Of a stretch of DNA of 64,000 nt, positions 26,729-35,725 are shown one piece after another. Location: the NCBI RefSeq assembly GCF_000313755.1, contig NZ_AMZB01000122.1, positions 1-64,000 on the forward strand, read 5' to 3'. The translations under genes and the position numbers were made by a program. Below the pieces are notes generated by a model. It saw only the letters and a list, made by a program, of their open reading frames with translations, ran no database searches and was not told where the DNA came from. This DNA comes from Pseudomonas nitroreducens TX1. Lineage in GTDB: Bacteria; Pseudomonadota; Gammaproteobacteria; Pseudomonadales; Pseudomonadaceae. How positions within the stretch are numbered: the first letter of the stretch is position 1; every line of letters starts with the position of its first letter.

Positions 26729-28696
26729 TCAGGCGCGCTGGGAGGTGGGCAGGGTGACGACCTTGGCCTGGCGCTGCAGCGGCGCCGGGCGGCGTAGCTG
26801 GCGGAGGATGTCGGTGGCCTCGGTGAGCTGCTGTTCCAGCTCCGCGGTATAGCGCCCCAGCAGCAGCGAGCGCTGCCGTGCCTGCTGGGTTTCCTGGGCC
26901 AGGGCCTTGAGGCGCAGCATGTGGGTTTCCAGCATCTGCTTGTGCTCCAGGCTGTACTGCATCAGCGGCATCAGGGCGTCGGCGGCCCATTGCTCGGCTT
27001 CCTCGCGCAGGCGCTGGTGCAGGCCGATGACTTCCTGGGCGACGGTGGCGAAGAAGCGCCGCGTCAGCAGGCGTTGCTCGGTGAGCAAGGTCTTCAGGTG
27101 CAGGCGAAAGCGATCGGCCTTCTCCTGCAGCTTGGCGAGGTCGCGCAGGTAGCGCTGCACGCGGAACTGCGGAGCATCCAGGGCGTTGAGCGGATTCTCT
27201 TCGTTGTGCCGCTGGTAGATGGCCGCGACCATGCGGTTGGCGGTTTCCGCTTCATGTTCCATGGCGACCAGGTCGCCTTCCACGGTGCGGAAGAACTGCA
27301 GGATGGCCTGATTGATGCCAACGGTGGTCCAACTGCCGCGCAGCTTGTCGTGTACCTTCTTCAGGTGCTGTTCCAGGCGCTCGGCGCGCACCGCCTCGCG
27401 CAACTGCTCGCCCTGATGGCGCAGCAGGCGCTGGTTGGTCTTCAGGCTGAGCAGGCGCTTGTGGTGCAGGGTGTGGTCATCCTTGGTCCGCGCGGTCAGC
27501 TCGAACAGCAACTGGCCGCTGTCCTGTTGCTGGTCGTTGAGCAGCGCCTGCTGCTCCTTCACCTTGTCCAGGCGTACGCGCAGACTGTGCTGGCTGTTGT
27601 TGACCAGTGCCAGCACCTGGCCGACCACGGCCGTCTCCAGCAGACGTTCCTTCTGCGCGACGATGCGCTCGCAGAGCAGCTCTTCGAGGGACTCCATCTG
27701 GCTGCGCGCGAGCAGTTCGCGATCGCCGCGCACCTTGGCCAGCAGCGCCTGCTTGGCCGACAGCGGCAGCACGTCCTCGCGGGCAATGCCCAAATGGCGC
27801 GCGGTGGTGTCCTGGATGTGGCGGATGGCGTTCTGCACGAAGGCTTCGCCGGCCAGGTCGTCCCAGAGCACATCGATCTTGTTCAGTATCGCGTAGAGGG
27901 TGGTGTGGCCGTCTTCGCCGAGCTGGCGCACGTGGTCCTGCCAGATCGCCATGTCGGAGGCGGTGACGCCGGTGTCGGCGGCCAGCAGGAAGAGGATCGA
28001 CTGCGCACTGGGCAGCATCGACAGGGTCAGTTCCGGCTCGCTGCCCAGGGCATTCAGGCCGGGAGTATCGAGGATGCGCAGGCCCTGGCGCAGCAGCGGA
28101 TGGTCGAAGTTGACCAGTGCGTGACGCCACGCCGGCACCAGCACGAGACCGGGCTTGTCGGTGGCTTCGAGCATGTCCGGGTGGAAGCCCAGCTGGATCG
28201 CCTGTTCCACCGGCAGCGGCTTGGTCTTGGCAACCTGGGCGAAGGCCTCGGCCATGTTCGCCGGATCAGAGGTATCCAGCGGGATGTTCACCCAGTGCCG
28301 CGGGATGCGCTTGAACTGCGCCACGCTGGCATCGGCGACGCGGGTCTCGATGGGCAGCAGGCGGATATAGGGGCGCTCGGAGCGCGGGTCGAAGAACAGC
28401 TCGGTGGGACACATGGTGGTGCGCCCGGCCTGGGACGGCAGCATGCGCCGGCCGTAGCCGGAAAAGAACAGGCTGTTGATCAGCTCGGTCTTGCCGCGCG
28501 AGTACTCGCCGACGAAGGCCAGGGTGATGTGGTCGACGCGCAACAGGCGCAGGGTGCGCTCAAGACGGCTCTCGATTTCCGGGGTATTCAGCCGCGCGCG
28601 CACCAGCCAACTGCGATAGCGGGTGATCTCGCGGACCAGCTCGCGCTTCCAGGTGACGTAGGCATCGATCTGCTGACTGAGACGTTCCATGCTCAT
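26729..28696 (-). CDS. Dynamin-like large GTPase
   Basis: The 655-residue protein has a G domain with P-loop GEYSRGKT (residues 63-70), switch I threonines in GRTTMCPTEL, DTPGLNALG near residue 212 and NKID near 272. The remaining 370 residues are helical with coiled-coil character, rich in Leu, Gln and Arg. There is no clear membrane segment. This layout matches the bacterial dynamin family, which remodels or protects membranes, but a specific role cannot be read off. AAGGA 8 bp before ATG at 28696 supports the start. It follows yggU on the same strand and precedes metX. Confidence 0.82.
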   Translation of the reverse strand: MSMERLSQQIDAYVTWKRELVREITRYRSWLVRARLNTPEIESRLERTLRLLRVDHITLAFVGEYSRGKTELINSLFFSGYGRRMLPSQAGRTTMCPTELFFDPRSERPYIRLLPIETRVADASVAQFKRIPRHWVNIPLDTSDPANMAEAFAQVAKTKPLPVEQAIQLGFHPDMLEATDKPGLVLVPAWRHALVNFDHPLLRQGLRILDTPGLNALGSEPELTLSMLPSAQSILFLLAADTGVTASDMAIWQDHVRQLGEDGHTTLYAILNKIDVLWDDLAGEAFVQNAIRHIQDTTARHLGIAREDVLPLSAKQALLAKVRGDRELLARSQMESLEELLCERIVAQKERLLETAVVGQVLALVNNSQHSLRVRLDKVKEQQALLNDQQQDSGQLLFELTARTKDDHTLHHKRLLSLKTNQRLLRHQGEQLREAVRAERLEQHLKKVHDKLRGSWTTVGINQAILQFFRTVEGDLVAMEHEAETANRMVAAIYQRHNEENPLNALDAPQFRVQRYLRDLAKLQEKADRFRLHLKTLLTEQRLLTRRFFATVAQEVIGLHQRLREEAEQWAADALMPLMQYSLEHKQMLETHMLRLKALAQETQQARQRSLLLGRYTAELEQQLTEATDILRQLRRPAPLQRQAKVVTLPTSQRA

Positions 28697-28759
28697 CCGG
28701 GCGGTCCTTGGGCTGGCGCGTCCTGCGCGGGAAATGGATGGCGTGGATTATGCGGCCGA

Positions 28760-28798
28760 GTGTAGGAATAGCAATTGGCCTACAGCACATTCCTACAC
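28760..28798. promoter_or_regulatory. Inverted repeat upstream of the GTPase gene
   Basis: GTGTAGGAAT (28760-28769) and ATTCCTACAC (28789-28798) are perfect 10-bp arms 19 bp apart. An additional CCTACA lies between them at 28779-28784. The site sits in the 118-bp gap between yggU and the dynamin-like gene, so it may be an operator or an early transcript hairpin. Confidence 0.45.
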
Positions 28799-28814
28799 GT
28801 AAGGTCGGCCAAGG

Positions 28815-29105
28815 CTACCGAGCGGCTATCCCAAGTTCTGCCGGAAGTTTCGCCGGCCGGGGAATGCGCACGCGTTTCTGGCGGTTGAGCTCGCCGCTTT
28901 CCAGTTTCACCGCGCTTTTCGGCACGCCGAAGGCCTTGCCGAGAAAGGCCAGCAGGTGGGCGTTGGCCTTGCCTTCCACCGGTGGCGCGGTGAGGCGGAT
29001 CTTCAGGCGCTCACCGTGCAGCCCGGCGAACTCGTCGCGGCTCGCCTTGGGCTGCAGGTGGCAGTCGAGGATCAGGTCCTCGCCGTCCCAGTGATAGAAC
29101 GGCAT
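28815..29105 (-). CDS. yggU: DUF167 family protein YggU
   Basis: The 96-residue protein is a DUF167/YggU member. PKASRDEFAGLHGERLKIRLTAPPVEGKANAHLLAFL-like segments, especially LTAPPVEGKANAHL, are the family signature. It forms a compact alpha/beta fold and has no settled function. It starts 6 bp after yggT, the usual partner in gamma-proteobacteria. Confidence 0.9.
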   Translation of the reverse strand: MPFYHWDGEDLILDCHLQPKASRDEFAGLHGERLKIRLTAPPVEGKANAHLLAFLGKAFGVPKSAVKLESGELNRQKRVRIPRPAKLPAELGIAAR

Positions 29106-29111
29106 GCCGGA

Positions 29112-29705
29112 TTACATGAAGGGCGAGAGGATTTGCGGCATTCCGGTCATGGCCGCCAGATTGCCGATCACCAGCATGTCGATCAGCTTCAGCGCGATGA
29201 ACGCGAAGATCGGCGAGATGTCCAGCCCGCCCAGGTTTGGCAGCAGCTTGCGGAAAGGCGCCAGGAAAGGCTCGCAGATCTGGTTCACCAGCTGGGCGCC
29301 GGGGTTGTAGCTGCCCGGAGCCACCCAGGAGAGGATCACGCTGATGATCAGGGCGAAGAAGAAGATCTTCAGGAACAGCGAGGTCACCGCGATGATCGAC
29401 CACACCAGCAGCTGCAGGATGTAGCCGCCGACGCCGTAGCCCATCAGGGTCAGGGTGATGATCATCAGCACCAGCTGGATCAGGATGGCCAGCACCAGCG
29501 AGGCGAAGTCGATGCCGCCGAAACCGGGGATGACGCGGCGCAGTGGGTTCAGCAGCGGCTTGGTGGCGCGCACGATGAACTGGCTGAGCGGGTTGTAGAA
29601 GTCGGCGCGGACCAGTTGCAGGATGAAGCGCAGCAGCACGATCAGCAGGTACAGGCTGCCAAGTGTCTGGATCACATAGATGGCGGCTGTGGAAAGTCCG
29701 GTCAT
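29112..29705 (-). CDS. yggT: YggT-family integral membrane protein
   Basis: The 197-residue protein is an internal duplication of the YggT unit. Each half has two membrane segments and the motif SYNPGAQLVNQICEPFLAPFRKLLPNLGGLD, or its first-half equivalent with NPLSQFIVRATKPLLNPLRRVIPGFGGID. The family has been linked to cation or osmotic tolerance without a firm mechanism. It is expressed with yggU and follows the proC block. Confidence 0.9.
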   Translation of the reverse strand: MTGLSTAAIYVIQTLGSLYLLIVLLRFILQLVRADFYNPLSQFIVRATKPLLNPLRRVIPGFGGIDFASLVLAILIQLVLMIITLTLMGYGVGGYILQLLVWSIIAVTSLFLKIFFFALIISVILSWVAPGSYNPGAQLVNQICEPFLAPFRKLLPNLGGLDISPIFAFIALKLIDMLVIGNLAAMTGMPQILSPFM

Positions 29706-29847
29706 GGGGCGGTCCTTGGTGAACGTTGGGCGCCGGCGCAGGGGGCCGGGCGAATCGGGCGGTCGGTCAACGACGGCGCTGTCACGCCATACTGTAGGGA
29801 ATTCATCGTCGCCGGTCGCGTGTAAGTGTGTTTCGTCACGTGCAAAT

Positions 29848-31062
29848 TCAACCCCGCTTGGCCATCAGATCCGGGCTGTTGCAGGCCGGGTCGGCGCTCC
29901 GGTCCAGGCCCAGCAGGGTGAAGCCGTTGGATTCCTGGCGGATGCTGACATAGCGCTGGTTGCCCTCGGCCAGGGGCTGCGGGCTGTCCAGCTCGATGTC
30001 CACCTGGAAGCGCGCGGGGTCTTGTTTGCAGGCGCGCACGGCGGTGTAGGTCAAAGTGACGCCGGCGCGCTTGTTCAGACCGATGAGTTCATCGCGTGCC
30101 ATCAGAGCAGCGTCGGCGCCAGCCGGTTCCGCCCAGGCGCGGGCGAGGCCGGCGTCTATTCGCAACCATTCATCGACGAAGCCGCGGCCATTGGACGCGG
30201 CCGGCTGGATGCGCTGGAAGGCTTCACCGTCCTGGCGGTAGCGGAAGATACCCGGGCGGGTCAGCAGGTCACCGTCCAGGCTGCCGACCTCGGCGCGCCA
30301 CTCGAAACCGTCGGGGCGGGCCTTGAGCTGGACCTCCTGTTCATCGCGAACATAATCGTGCTCGGTATGCAGCAGGGTTCGCTGGGCCTGGTCCGCCGTG
30401 GCCGGGCGTACCACTTCCAGTGCCAGGTGGCTCCAGCGCGAGGTGCACCAGGGCGTGCCGTGCATCAGCGCCACGTCACCGCTGGCGAGGCGGCTGAGCA
30501 TGAACAGGTCGCCGTAGGCGCCGGAGATGTCCGTGTAAGGGCCGCTCTGCCAGTCCAGCGCGCGCACCCAGGCGTTGCCTTCGCGGCGGTAACCGCGCAA
30601 GACGTTGTCGGTGCCGCAGGGAATGGCGAAGCCGCCGCTGACCAGCAGCAGCGCGGTGGGGCTGTCGCTCAGGCTGACGAGGATTTCGTTCTGGTCGGGC
30701 AAGGAAACTTCGCTGTCGCTGACAGGCTTTGGTGCGGGCAGCAGGCGCTGGCGCAGCTCGGCCTGCAGGGCATCGAGGTCCGGCCTGGCCTGGGCGCAGG
30801 CGAGATGGGCGTCGAAGGCGTCGGCCAGCGTCTTCTTATAGTGCTCGATGGCTTGGCTGAGCGCGGGTGTGACGGTGTTGTCCGCGTCGTCGTTGAAACC
30901 GCTGGCCATCGCCTGCTGCATGACCTGATAGGCCGTCAGCGCCGCCTCGTCGATGGGCGGGGCAACCGGGCATTGCGCCGCCTGGGCGACGGCGCTGGCC
31001 AGCAGGAGGCAGGCGGCGAGGGGCGGTGCGACCTTCCGTGGTCGCCGGGCGGCGTGGGTCAT
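29848..31062 (-). CDS. Exported protein of unknown function
   Basis: The 404-residue product has a basic N-terminus and a hydrophobic signal segment (LAACLLLASAVAQA) followed by Cys-containing mature sequence. I recognise no domain. The mature part looks beta-rich (LLLVSGGFAIPCGTDNVLRGYRR, FRYRQDGEAFQRIQ). It begins 5 bp after proC ends and so belongs to the same transcript. The start at 31062 is the first that puts the signal peptide at the N-terminus; the ribosome site is weak. Confidence 0.65.
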   Translation of the reverse strand: MTHAARRPRKVAPPLAACLLLASAVAQAAQCPVAPPIDEAALTAYQVMQQAMASGFNDDADNTVTPALSQAIEHYKKTLADAFDAHLACAQARPDLDALQAELRQRLLPAPKPVSDSEVSLPDQNEILVSLSDSPTALLLVSGGFAIPCGTDNVLRGYRREGNAWVRALDWQSGPYTDISGAYGDLFMLSRLASGDVALMHGTPWCTSRWSHLALEVVRPATADQAQRTLLHTEHDYVRDEQEVQLKARPDGFEWRAEVGSLDGDLLTRPGIFRYRQDGEAFQRIQPAASNGRGFVDEWLRIDAGLARAWAEPAGADAALMARDELIGLNKRAGVTLTYTAVRACKQDPARFQVDIELDSPQPLAEGNQRYVSIRQESNGFTLLGLDRSADPACNSPDLMAKRG

Positions 31063-31067
31063 CGCAA

Positions 31068-31901
31068 TCAGCGGCCCAGCTGCTCGGCCAGTTCGGCGGA
31101 ACGATGATCGGCAGCGTTGACCGCCTTCTCCACCAGCGCCTCGAAGCCGTTGGCCTGGAAGGTGGTGATAGCCGCTTCGGTGGTGCCCTTGGGCGAGGTC
31201 ACGCGGCGGCGCAGCTCGGCCGGGTCGACATCGCTGGTGGTCGCCATCTGCGCGGCGCCCAGGGCGGTCTGGCGGGCCAGTTGGCCGGCGACTTCGCGGG
31301 ACAGGCCGAGCTTCTCGCCAGCGGCGGTCATGGCTTCCATCAGCAGGAAGAAGTAGGCCGGGCCGCTGCCGGAGACGGCGGTAACCGCGTCGATCTGGCG
31401 CTCGTCGTCCAGCCACAGGGCAATGCCCACGGCGCTCAGCAGTTGCTGCGCCTGCCCGCGCTGGGCGGCGCTGACGCTGGCGTTGGGGTACAGGCCGCTG
31501 GCGCCCAGGCCGACCAGCGCCGGGGTGTTGGGCATGCAGCGGACGATGGCGCGCGGCTGGCCGTTCACCTTGCCCAGCCAGCGCTCGAGGCTGGCGCAAG
31601 GGATGCCGGCGGCGATGGAAACGATCAGCGCGTTCTCGGTCAGCGCCGGCGCCAGCGCCAGGCAGACGTCCTTCATGACCTGCGGCTTGACGGCCAGCAC
31701 CACCACGTCGGCATTGGCCACGGCGCTGGCGTTGTCACCGACCACTTCGATGCCGTGCTCGGCGGCGATTTTCGCGCGCTGCTCGGCACCCGGATCGCTG
31801 GCGCGGATGTCGCCGGCGGCAACGCCCTTGGCGCGCAGGCCGCCGATGAGACTGGCGGCCATATTGCCGGCGCCGATGAAGGCAATGCGGGTGCTGCTCA
31901 T
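31068..31901 (-). CDS. proC: Pyrroline-5-carboxylate reductase ProC
   Basis: ProC makes L-proline from pyrroline-5-carboxylate with NAD(P)H. The 277-residue sequence has the N-terminal Rossmann motif IAFIGAGNMAASLIGGL and the conserved MPNTPALVGLGASGL and VSGSGPAYFFLLMEAM blocks, ending with the typical DVDPAELRRRVTSPKGTTEAAI dimerisation helix region. yggS lies 16 bp upstream on the same strand. Confidence 0.95.
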   Translation of the reverse strand: MSSTRIAFIGAGNMAASLIGGLRAKGVAAGDIRASDPGAEQRAKIAAEHGIEVVGDNASAVANADVVVLAVKPQVMKDVCLALAPALTENALIVSIAAGIPCASLERWLGKVNGQPRAIVRCMPNTPALVGLGASGLYPNASVSAAQRGQAQQLLSAVGIALWLDDERQIDAVTAVSGSGPAYFFLLMEAMTAAGEKLGLSREVAGQLARQTALGAAQMATTSDVDPAELRRRVTSPKGTTEAAITTFQANGFEALVEKAVNAADHRSAELAEQLGR

Positions 31902-31917
31902 GGAGTCTCTTCCTTTA

Positions 31918-32607
31918 TTAATGCGAAGCGCCGTAGTCGCGGGCGCCGAACAGGGCGGTACCGATCCGCACCCAGGTGGCGCCTTCGCCGATGGCGGCTT
32001 CGAGGTCGTGGCTCATGCCCATGGACAGGGTGTCCAGGCCGAGATTGAGGGCTTGCATCAGTTCGCGCAGGCGGGCGAATGCAGCGTGCTGCGCCGCAAC
32101 GTCTTCGGTGGGCTCGGGAATGGCCATCAGGCCGCGCAGTTTCAGCTGTGGCAGTTGCGCCACCGCCTGGGCAAGGGCGGGCAGTTCGGCCGGGGAGCAG
32201 CCGGACTTGCTGTCCTCGCCGCTGACGTTCACCTGCAGCAGCACGTTCAGCGGCGGCAGGTTCGCCGGGCGCTGTTCGCAGAGGCGCTGGGCGACCTTCA
32301 GGCGGTCCACCGAGTGCACCCAGTCGAAGTGCTCGGCGATGGGCCGGGTCTTGTTCGACTGGATGGGGCCGATGAAATGCCAGGTCAGCGGCAGGTCGGC
32401 CAGCTCGGCCTGCTTGGCCAGGGCTTCCTGCAGGTAGTTCTCACCGAAATCGGCCAGGCCGCAGGCGAACGCCTCGCGGATGTCGGCGGCGGGTTTGGTC
32501 TTGCTCACGGCCAGCAACTGCACCGAGCCAGGCGTGCGATTTTTCGCTTGTTCCGCCTCACGGATTCGTACGCGAACCTTTGCAATATTCTCTGCTATCG
32601 TGGACAT
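31918..32607 (-). CDS. yggS: PLP homeostasis protein YggS
   Basis: YggS (PLPBP) is a PLP-binding TIM-barrel protein involved in vitamin B6 and amino-acid balance, without known catalysis. The 229 residues include LLAVSKTKPAADI with the PLP lysine, DFGENYLQEALAK, WHFIGPIQSNK and SMGMSHDLEAAIGEGATWVRIGTALFG. The start was placed at 32607, the family-like MSTIAENIAKV; upstream in-frame sequence runs into pilT. Divergent from pilT across 73 bp. Confidence 0.93.
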   Translation of the reverse strand: MSTIAENIAKVRVRIREAEQAKNRTPGSVQLLAVSKTKPAADIREAFACGLADFGENYLQEALAKQAELADLPLTWHFIGPIQSNKTRPIAEHFDWVHSVDRLKVAQRLCEQRPANLPPLNVLLQVNVSGEDSKSGCSPAELPALAQAVAQLPQLKLRGLMAIPEPTEDVAAQHAAFARLRELMQALNLGLDTLSMGMSHDLEAAIGEGATWVRIGTALFGARDYGASH

Positions 32608-32680
32608 TACCGTCGCTTTTCCGCCCGGCTGCTGCGTGTTCTGCGGCATTCTACCTGCTTGCTCTTGATTGGGGAGTCCC

Positions 32681-33715
32681 ATGGATATTACCGAGCTGCT
32701 CGCCTTCAGCGCCAAGCAGGGCGCTTCGGACCTGCACCTCTCGGCTGGCCTGCCGCCTATGATCCGCGTTGACGGCGACGTTCGCCGCATCAACCTGCCG
32801 CCGCTGGAGCACAAGCAGGTTCACGCGCTGATCTACGACATCATGAACGACAAGCAGCGCAAGGATTACGAAGAGTTCCTGGAAACCGACTTCTCCTTCG
32901 AAGTGCCGGGCGTCGCCCGCTTCCGGGTCAACGCCTTCAACCAGAACCGCGGCGCTGGCGCTGTATTCCGGACCATTCCCTCCAAGGTCCTGACCATGGA
33001 GGACCTGGGGATGGGCGAGGTGTTCAAGCGCGTCTCCGACGTGCCGCGCGGCCTGGTGCTGGTGACCGGCCCGACCGGCTCGGGCAAGTCCACCTCGCTG
33101 GCGGCGATGCTCGACTACCTGAACAACACCAAGTACAGCCACATCCTCACCGTCGAAGACCCGATCGAGTTCGTCCACGAGTCGAAGAAGTGCCTGGTCA
33201 ACCAGCGCGAGGTGCACCGCGACACCCTCGGCTTCAACGAGGCCCTGCGCTCGGCCCTGCGTGAAGACCCGGACATCATCCTGGTGGGTGAGATGCGCGA
33301 CCTGGAAACCATCCGCCTGGCGCTGACCGCCGCGGAAACCGGCCACCTGGTCTTCGGCACCCTGCACACCACCTCCGCGGCCAAGACCATCGACCGTATC
33401 GTCGACGTGTTCCCCGCCGAAGAGAAATCCATGGTTCGTTCCATGCTCTCCGAATCCCTGCAGGCGGTGATATCCCAGACCCTGCTGAAGAAGATCGGCG
33501 GCGGCCGGGTCGCGGCCCACGAGATCATGATCGGCACCCCGGCAATCCGTAACCTGATCCGCGAGGACAAGGTGGCGCAGATGTACTCCGCCATCCAGAC
33601 CGGCGGCGCGATCGGCATGCAGACCCTCGACATGTGCCTCAAGGGCCTGGTCGCCAAGGGACTGGTCACCCGCGACGCGGCGAAAGAAAAAGCCAAGATC
33701 CCGGAAAACTTCTAA
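32681..33715 (+). CDS. pilT: Type IV pilus retraction ATPase PilT
   Basis: PilT is the hexameric motor that depolymerises pili and drives twitching motility. The 344-residue length equals that of P. aeruginosa PilT. Walker A is GPTGSGKST with Lys136, followed by an Asp box, Walker B (DIILVGEMRDLETIRLALTAAETGHLVF) and the His box. The C-terminal AIRNLI retraction motif is present. GGGGAG precedes ATG at 32681; a TTG four codons upstream was rejected. Confidence 0.97.
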   Translation: MDITELLAFSAKQGASDLHLSAGLPPMIRVDGDVRRINLPPLEHKQVHALIYDIMNDKQRKDYEEFLETDFSFEVPGVARFRVNAFNQNRGAGAVFRTIPSKVLTMEDLGMGEVFKRVSDVPRGLVLVTGPTGSGKSTSLAAMLDYLNNTKYSHILTVEDPIEFVHESKKCLVNQREVHRDTLGFNEALRSALREDPDIILVGEMRDLETIRLALTAAETGHLVFGTLHTTSAAKTIDRIVDVFPAEEKSMVRSMLSESLQAVISQTLLKKIGGGRVAAHEIMIGTPAIRNLIREDKVAQMYSAIQTGGAIGMQTLDMCLKGLVAKGLVTRDAAKEKAKIPENF

Positions 33716-33720
33716 CCCCA

Positions 33721-33739
33721 CCGGGCCCTCGTGGCCCGG
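33721..33739 (+). terminator. Hairpin between pilT and pilU
   Basis: CCGGGCC (33721-33727), a CTCGT loop and GGCCCGG (33733-33739) form a perfect 7-bp stem 5 bp after pilT. No T-run follows, so it may only reduce read-through into pilU. Confidence 0.45.
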
Positions 33740-33819
33740 CGCACGGAGCGCGCCACACGCACTCGCTTCGTGATCCGACAGCCCCGTCGTAGTCAGCGTG
33801 AACCTGCGCGAGAAAGATC

Positions 33820-34965
33820 ATGGAATTCGAGAAGCTGTTGCGCCTGATGGTGGAAAAGGGTGCCTCCGACCTGTTCATCACGGCAGGCGTGCCGCCTTCG
33901 ATGAAGGTCAACGGCAAGGTACTGCCGGTGACCAAGACCGCGCTGTCGCCGGAGCAGACCCGCGAGACCGTGCTGTCGGTGATGAACGAGCAGCAGCGCC
34001 GCGACTTTGCCGAGAACCACGAGTGCAACTTCGCCATCAGCGCCCGTGGCGTCGGTCGCTTCCGTGTCAGCGCCTTCTACCAGCGCAACCTGGTGGGCAT
34101 GGTGCTGCGCCGCATCGAGACCAACATCCCGACCATCGATGACCTGAAGCTGCCGGAAATCCTCAAGAAGCTGGCGATGACCAAGCGCGGCCTGGTGATC
34201 TTCGTCGGTGCCACCGGTACCGGTAAGTCCACCTCCCTGGCGGCGATGATCGGCTACCGCAACAAGAACTCCACCGGCCACATCATCTCCATCGAAGACC
34301 CCATCGAGTACATCCACCAGCACCAGGGCTGCATCGTCACCCAGCGCGAGGTGGGCCTGGATACCGATACCTTCGAGGTGGCCCTGAAGAACACCCTGCG
34401 CCAGGCGCCGGACGTGATCATGATCGGCGAGGTGCGCTCGCGCGAGACCATGGACCATGCCGTGGCCTTCGCCGAAACCGGCCACCTGTGCCTGGCGACC
34501 CTGCACGCCAACAACGCCAACCAGGCGCTGGAGCGGATCATCCACTTCTTCCCGGCCGACCGGCATGGGCAGGTGTGGATGGACCTTTCGCTGAACCTCA
34601 AGGCCATCGTTGCCCAGCAACTGGTGCCGACCCCGGACGGCAAGGGCCGCCGCGCGGTGATCGAGGTGCTGCTGAACACCCCGCTGGCCGCCGACCTGAT
34701 CCGCAAGGGCGAGGTCCACGAGCTCAAGCCATTGATGAAGCGCTCCACCGAGCAGGGCATGCAGACCTTCGACCAGGCGCTGTACCAGCTCTACACCCAG
34801 GGCGAAATCACCTACGAGGATGCACTGGCCTACGCCGACTCGGCGAACGACCTGCGCCTGATGATCAAGCTGGGCTCGGAGACCGATGCCGATCACCTGA
34901 GTACCATGACCCAGGGCCTGACCCTGGAGATGAGCGACGACGATCCCAATCGGCGTTTCCGCTAA
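33820..34965 (+). CDS. pilU: PilT-dependent retraction ATPase PilU
   Basis: PilU assists PilT in pilus retraction under load and is needed for normal twitching. The 381-residue protein resembles PilT, with Walker A GATGTGKST, Walker B DVIMIGEVRSRETMDHAVAFAETGHLCL and conserved His segments, but has a longer C-terminus ending in an acidic tail (MSDDDPNRRFR). It follows pilT by 104 bp and is closed by a terminator. Confidence 0.96.
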   Translation: MEFEKLLRLMVEKGASDLFITAGVPPSMKVNGKVLPVTKTALSPEQTRETVLSVMNEQQRRDFAENHECNFAISARGVGRFRVSAFYQRNLVGMVLRRIETNIPTIDDLKLPEILKKLAMTKRGLVIFVGATGTGKSTSLAAMIGYRNKNSTGHIISIEDPIEYIHQHQGCIVTQREVGLDTDTFEVALKNTLRQAPDVIMIGEVRSRETMDHAVAFAETGHLCLATLHANNANQALERIIHFFPADRHGQVWMDLSLNLKAIVAQQLVPTPDGKGRRAVIEVLLNTPLAADLIRKGEVHELKPLMKRSTEQGMQTFDQALYQLYTQGEITYEDALAYADSANDLRLMIKLGSETDADHLSTMTQGLTLEMSDDDPNRRFR

Positions 34966-34994
34966 GCCCGTCCTGCGAACGGACAGCTCTCGAG

Positions 34995-35017
34995 AAGCCC
35001 GCTCCATGCGGGCTTTT
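34995..35017 (+). terminator. Terminator after pilU
   Basis: AAGCCCGC (34995-35002) and GCGGGCTT (35008-35015) form an 8-bp stem followed by further T residues, 29 bp after the pilU stop. Confidence 0.85.
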
Positions 35018-35057
35018 CGTTTATGCTCAGGGCCTTGTCACGCAACGGGAGAAAGGC

Positions 35058-35462
35058 ATGTCCGCCAACCCTGATACCCACAGCAAGGTCATCGGCTACC
35101 TGCTGTGGATCTTCGGCTTCACCGGCTCGCACCGCTTCTACTACGGCCGGCCGATTACCGGCACCATCTGGTTCTTCACCCTCGGGCTGTTCTTCATCGG
35201 CTGGATCATCGACCTGTTCCTCATCCCCTCGATGGACGACGCGGCGGACCAGCGTTACCGCTCCGGCGGCGTGGACTACAACGTCGCCTGGATCCTGCTG
35301 ACCTTCCTGGGCGTGTTCGGCGTACACCGCATGTACATGGGCAAGTGGCTCACCGGCATCCTCTACCTGTTCACCGGTGGGCTGTTCTTCATCGGCGTGC
35401 TCTATGACTTCTGGACGCTGAACAGCCAGATATCCGAGCGCAACGGGCCGCAGCGGATCTGA
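35058..35462 (+). CDS. Membrane protein with two tandem TM2 domains
   Basis: The 134-residue protein consists of two TM2 hairpins in a row. The first spans about residues 12-55 (GFTGSHRFYYGRPITGTIWF, then GLFFIGWIIDLFLIP). The second spans about 78-122 (GVFGVHRMYMGKWLTGILYL, then GLFFIGVLYDFWTLN). The shared G-x-H-R-x-Y-x-G and LFFIG-x-x-x-D positions show an internal duplication. Function is unknown. GGGAGAAAGG precedes the ATG at 35058; it lies after the pilU terminator and probably has its own promoter. Confidence 0.8.
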   Translation: MSANPDTHSKVIGYLLWIFGFTGSHRFYYGRPITGTIWFFTLGLFFIGWIIDLFLIPSMDDAADQRYRSGGVDYNVAWILLTFLGVFGVHRMYMGKWLTGILYLFTGGLFFIGVLYDFWTLNSQISERNGPQRI

Positions 35463-35520
35463 CGGGATGTCACTCTCTGCCGGGCTGTTGTCATTCCTTG
35501 ATGGCCCGTGCTTTGGATTT

Positions 35521-35671
35521 CCCTCTCCCTAACCCTGGCTGCGCGCCCCGCTCCGAAGGGAGAGGGGATATCCGTGCCAGGCGTGCCCTTCTGCGATACC
35601 GGCGAGCATGGAACTGGCCGAGCACACCGAACGGCTCCCTCTCCCTTCAGGGAGAGGGCTGGGGAGAGGGC
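35521..35671. repeat. CTCTCCCT-family inverted repeat pair (copy C)
   Basis: A variant unit with an internal GC-rich insert (35521-35567) is followed about 70 bp later by an inverted unit at 35636-35671. With the REP element at 35726-35752 it fills most of the 434-bp gap between the TM2 gene and cbs. No open reading frame in this gap looks coding. Confidence 0.75.
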
Positions 35672-35725
35672 AGGCTCTCGCGCCGATCCTTCCCTGTGGC
35701 TCGGGAACAGGCGCCGTGCCATGCG

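Noticed and set aside
26921-28765. 614-codon plus-strand frame opposite the dynamin-like GTPase
   Set aside because: No domain, composition typical of antisense shadow in high-GC DNA; the GTPase motifs are on the minus strand.
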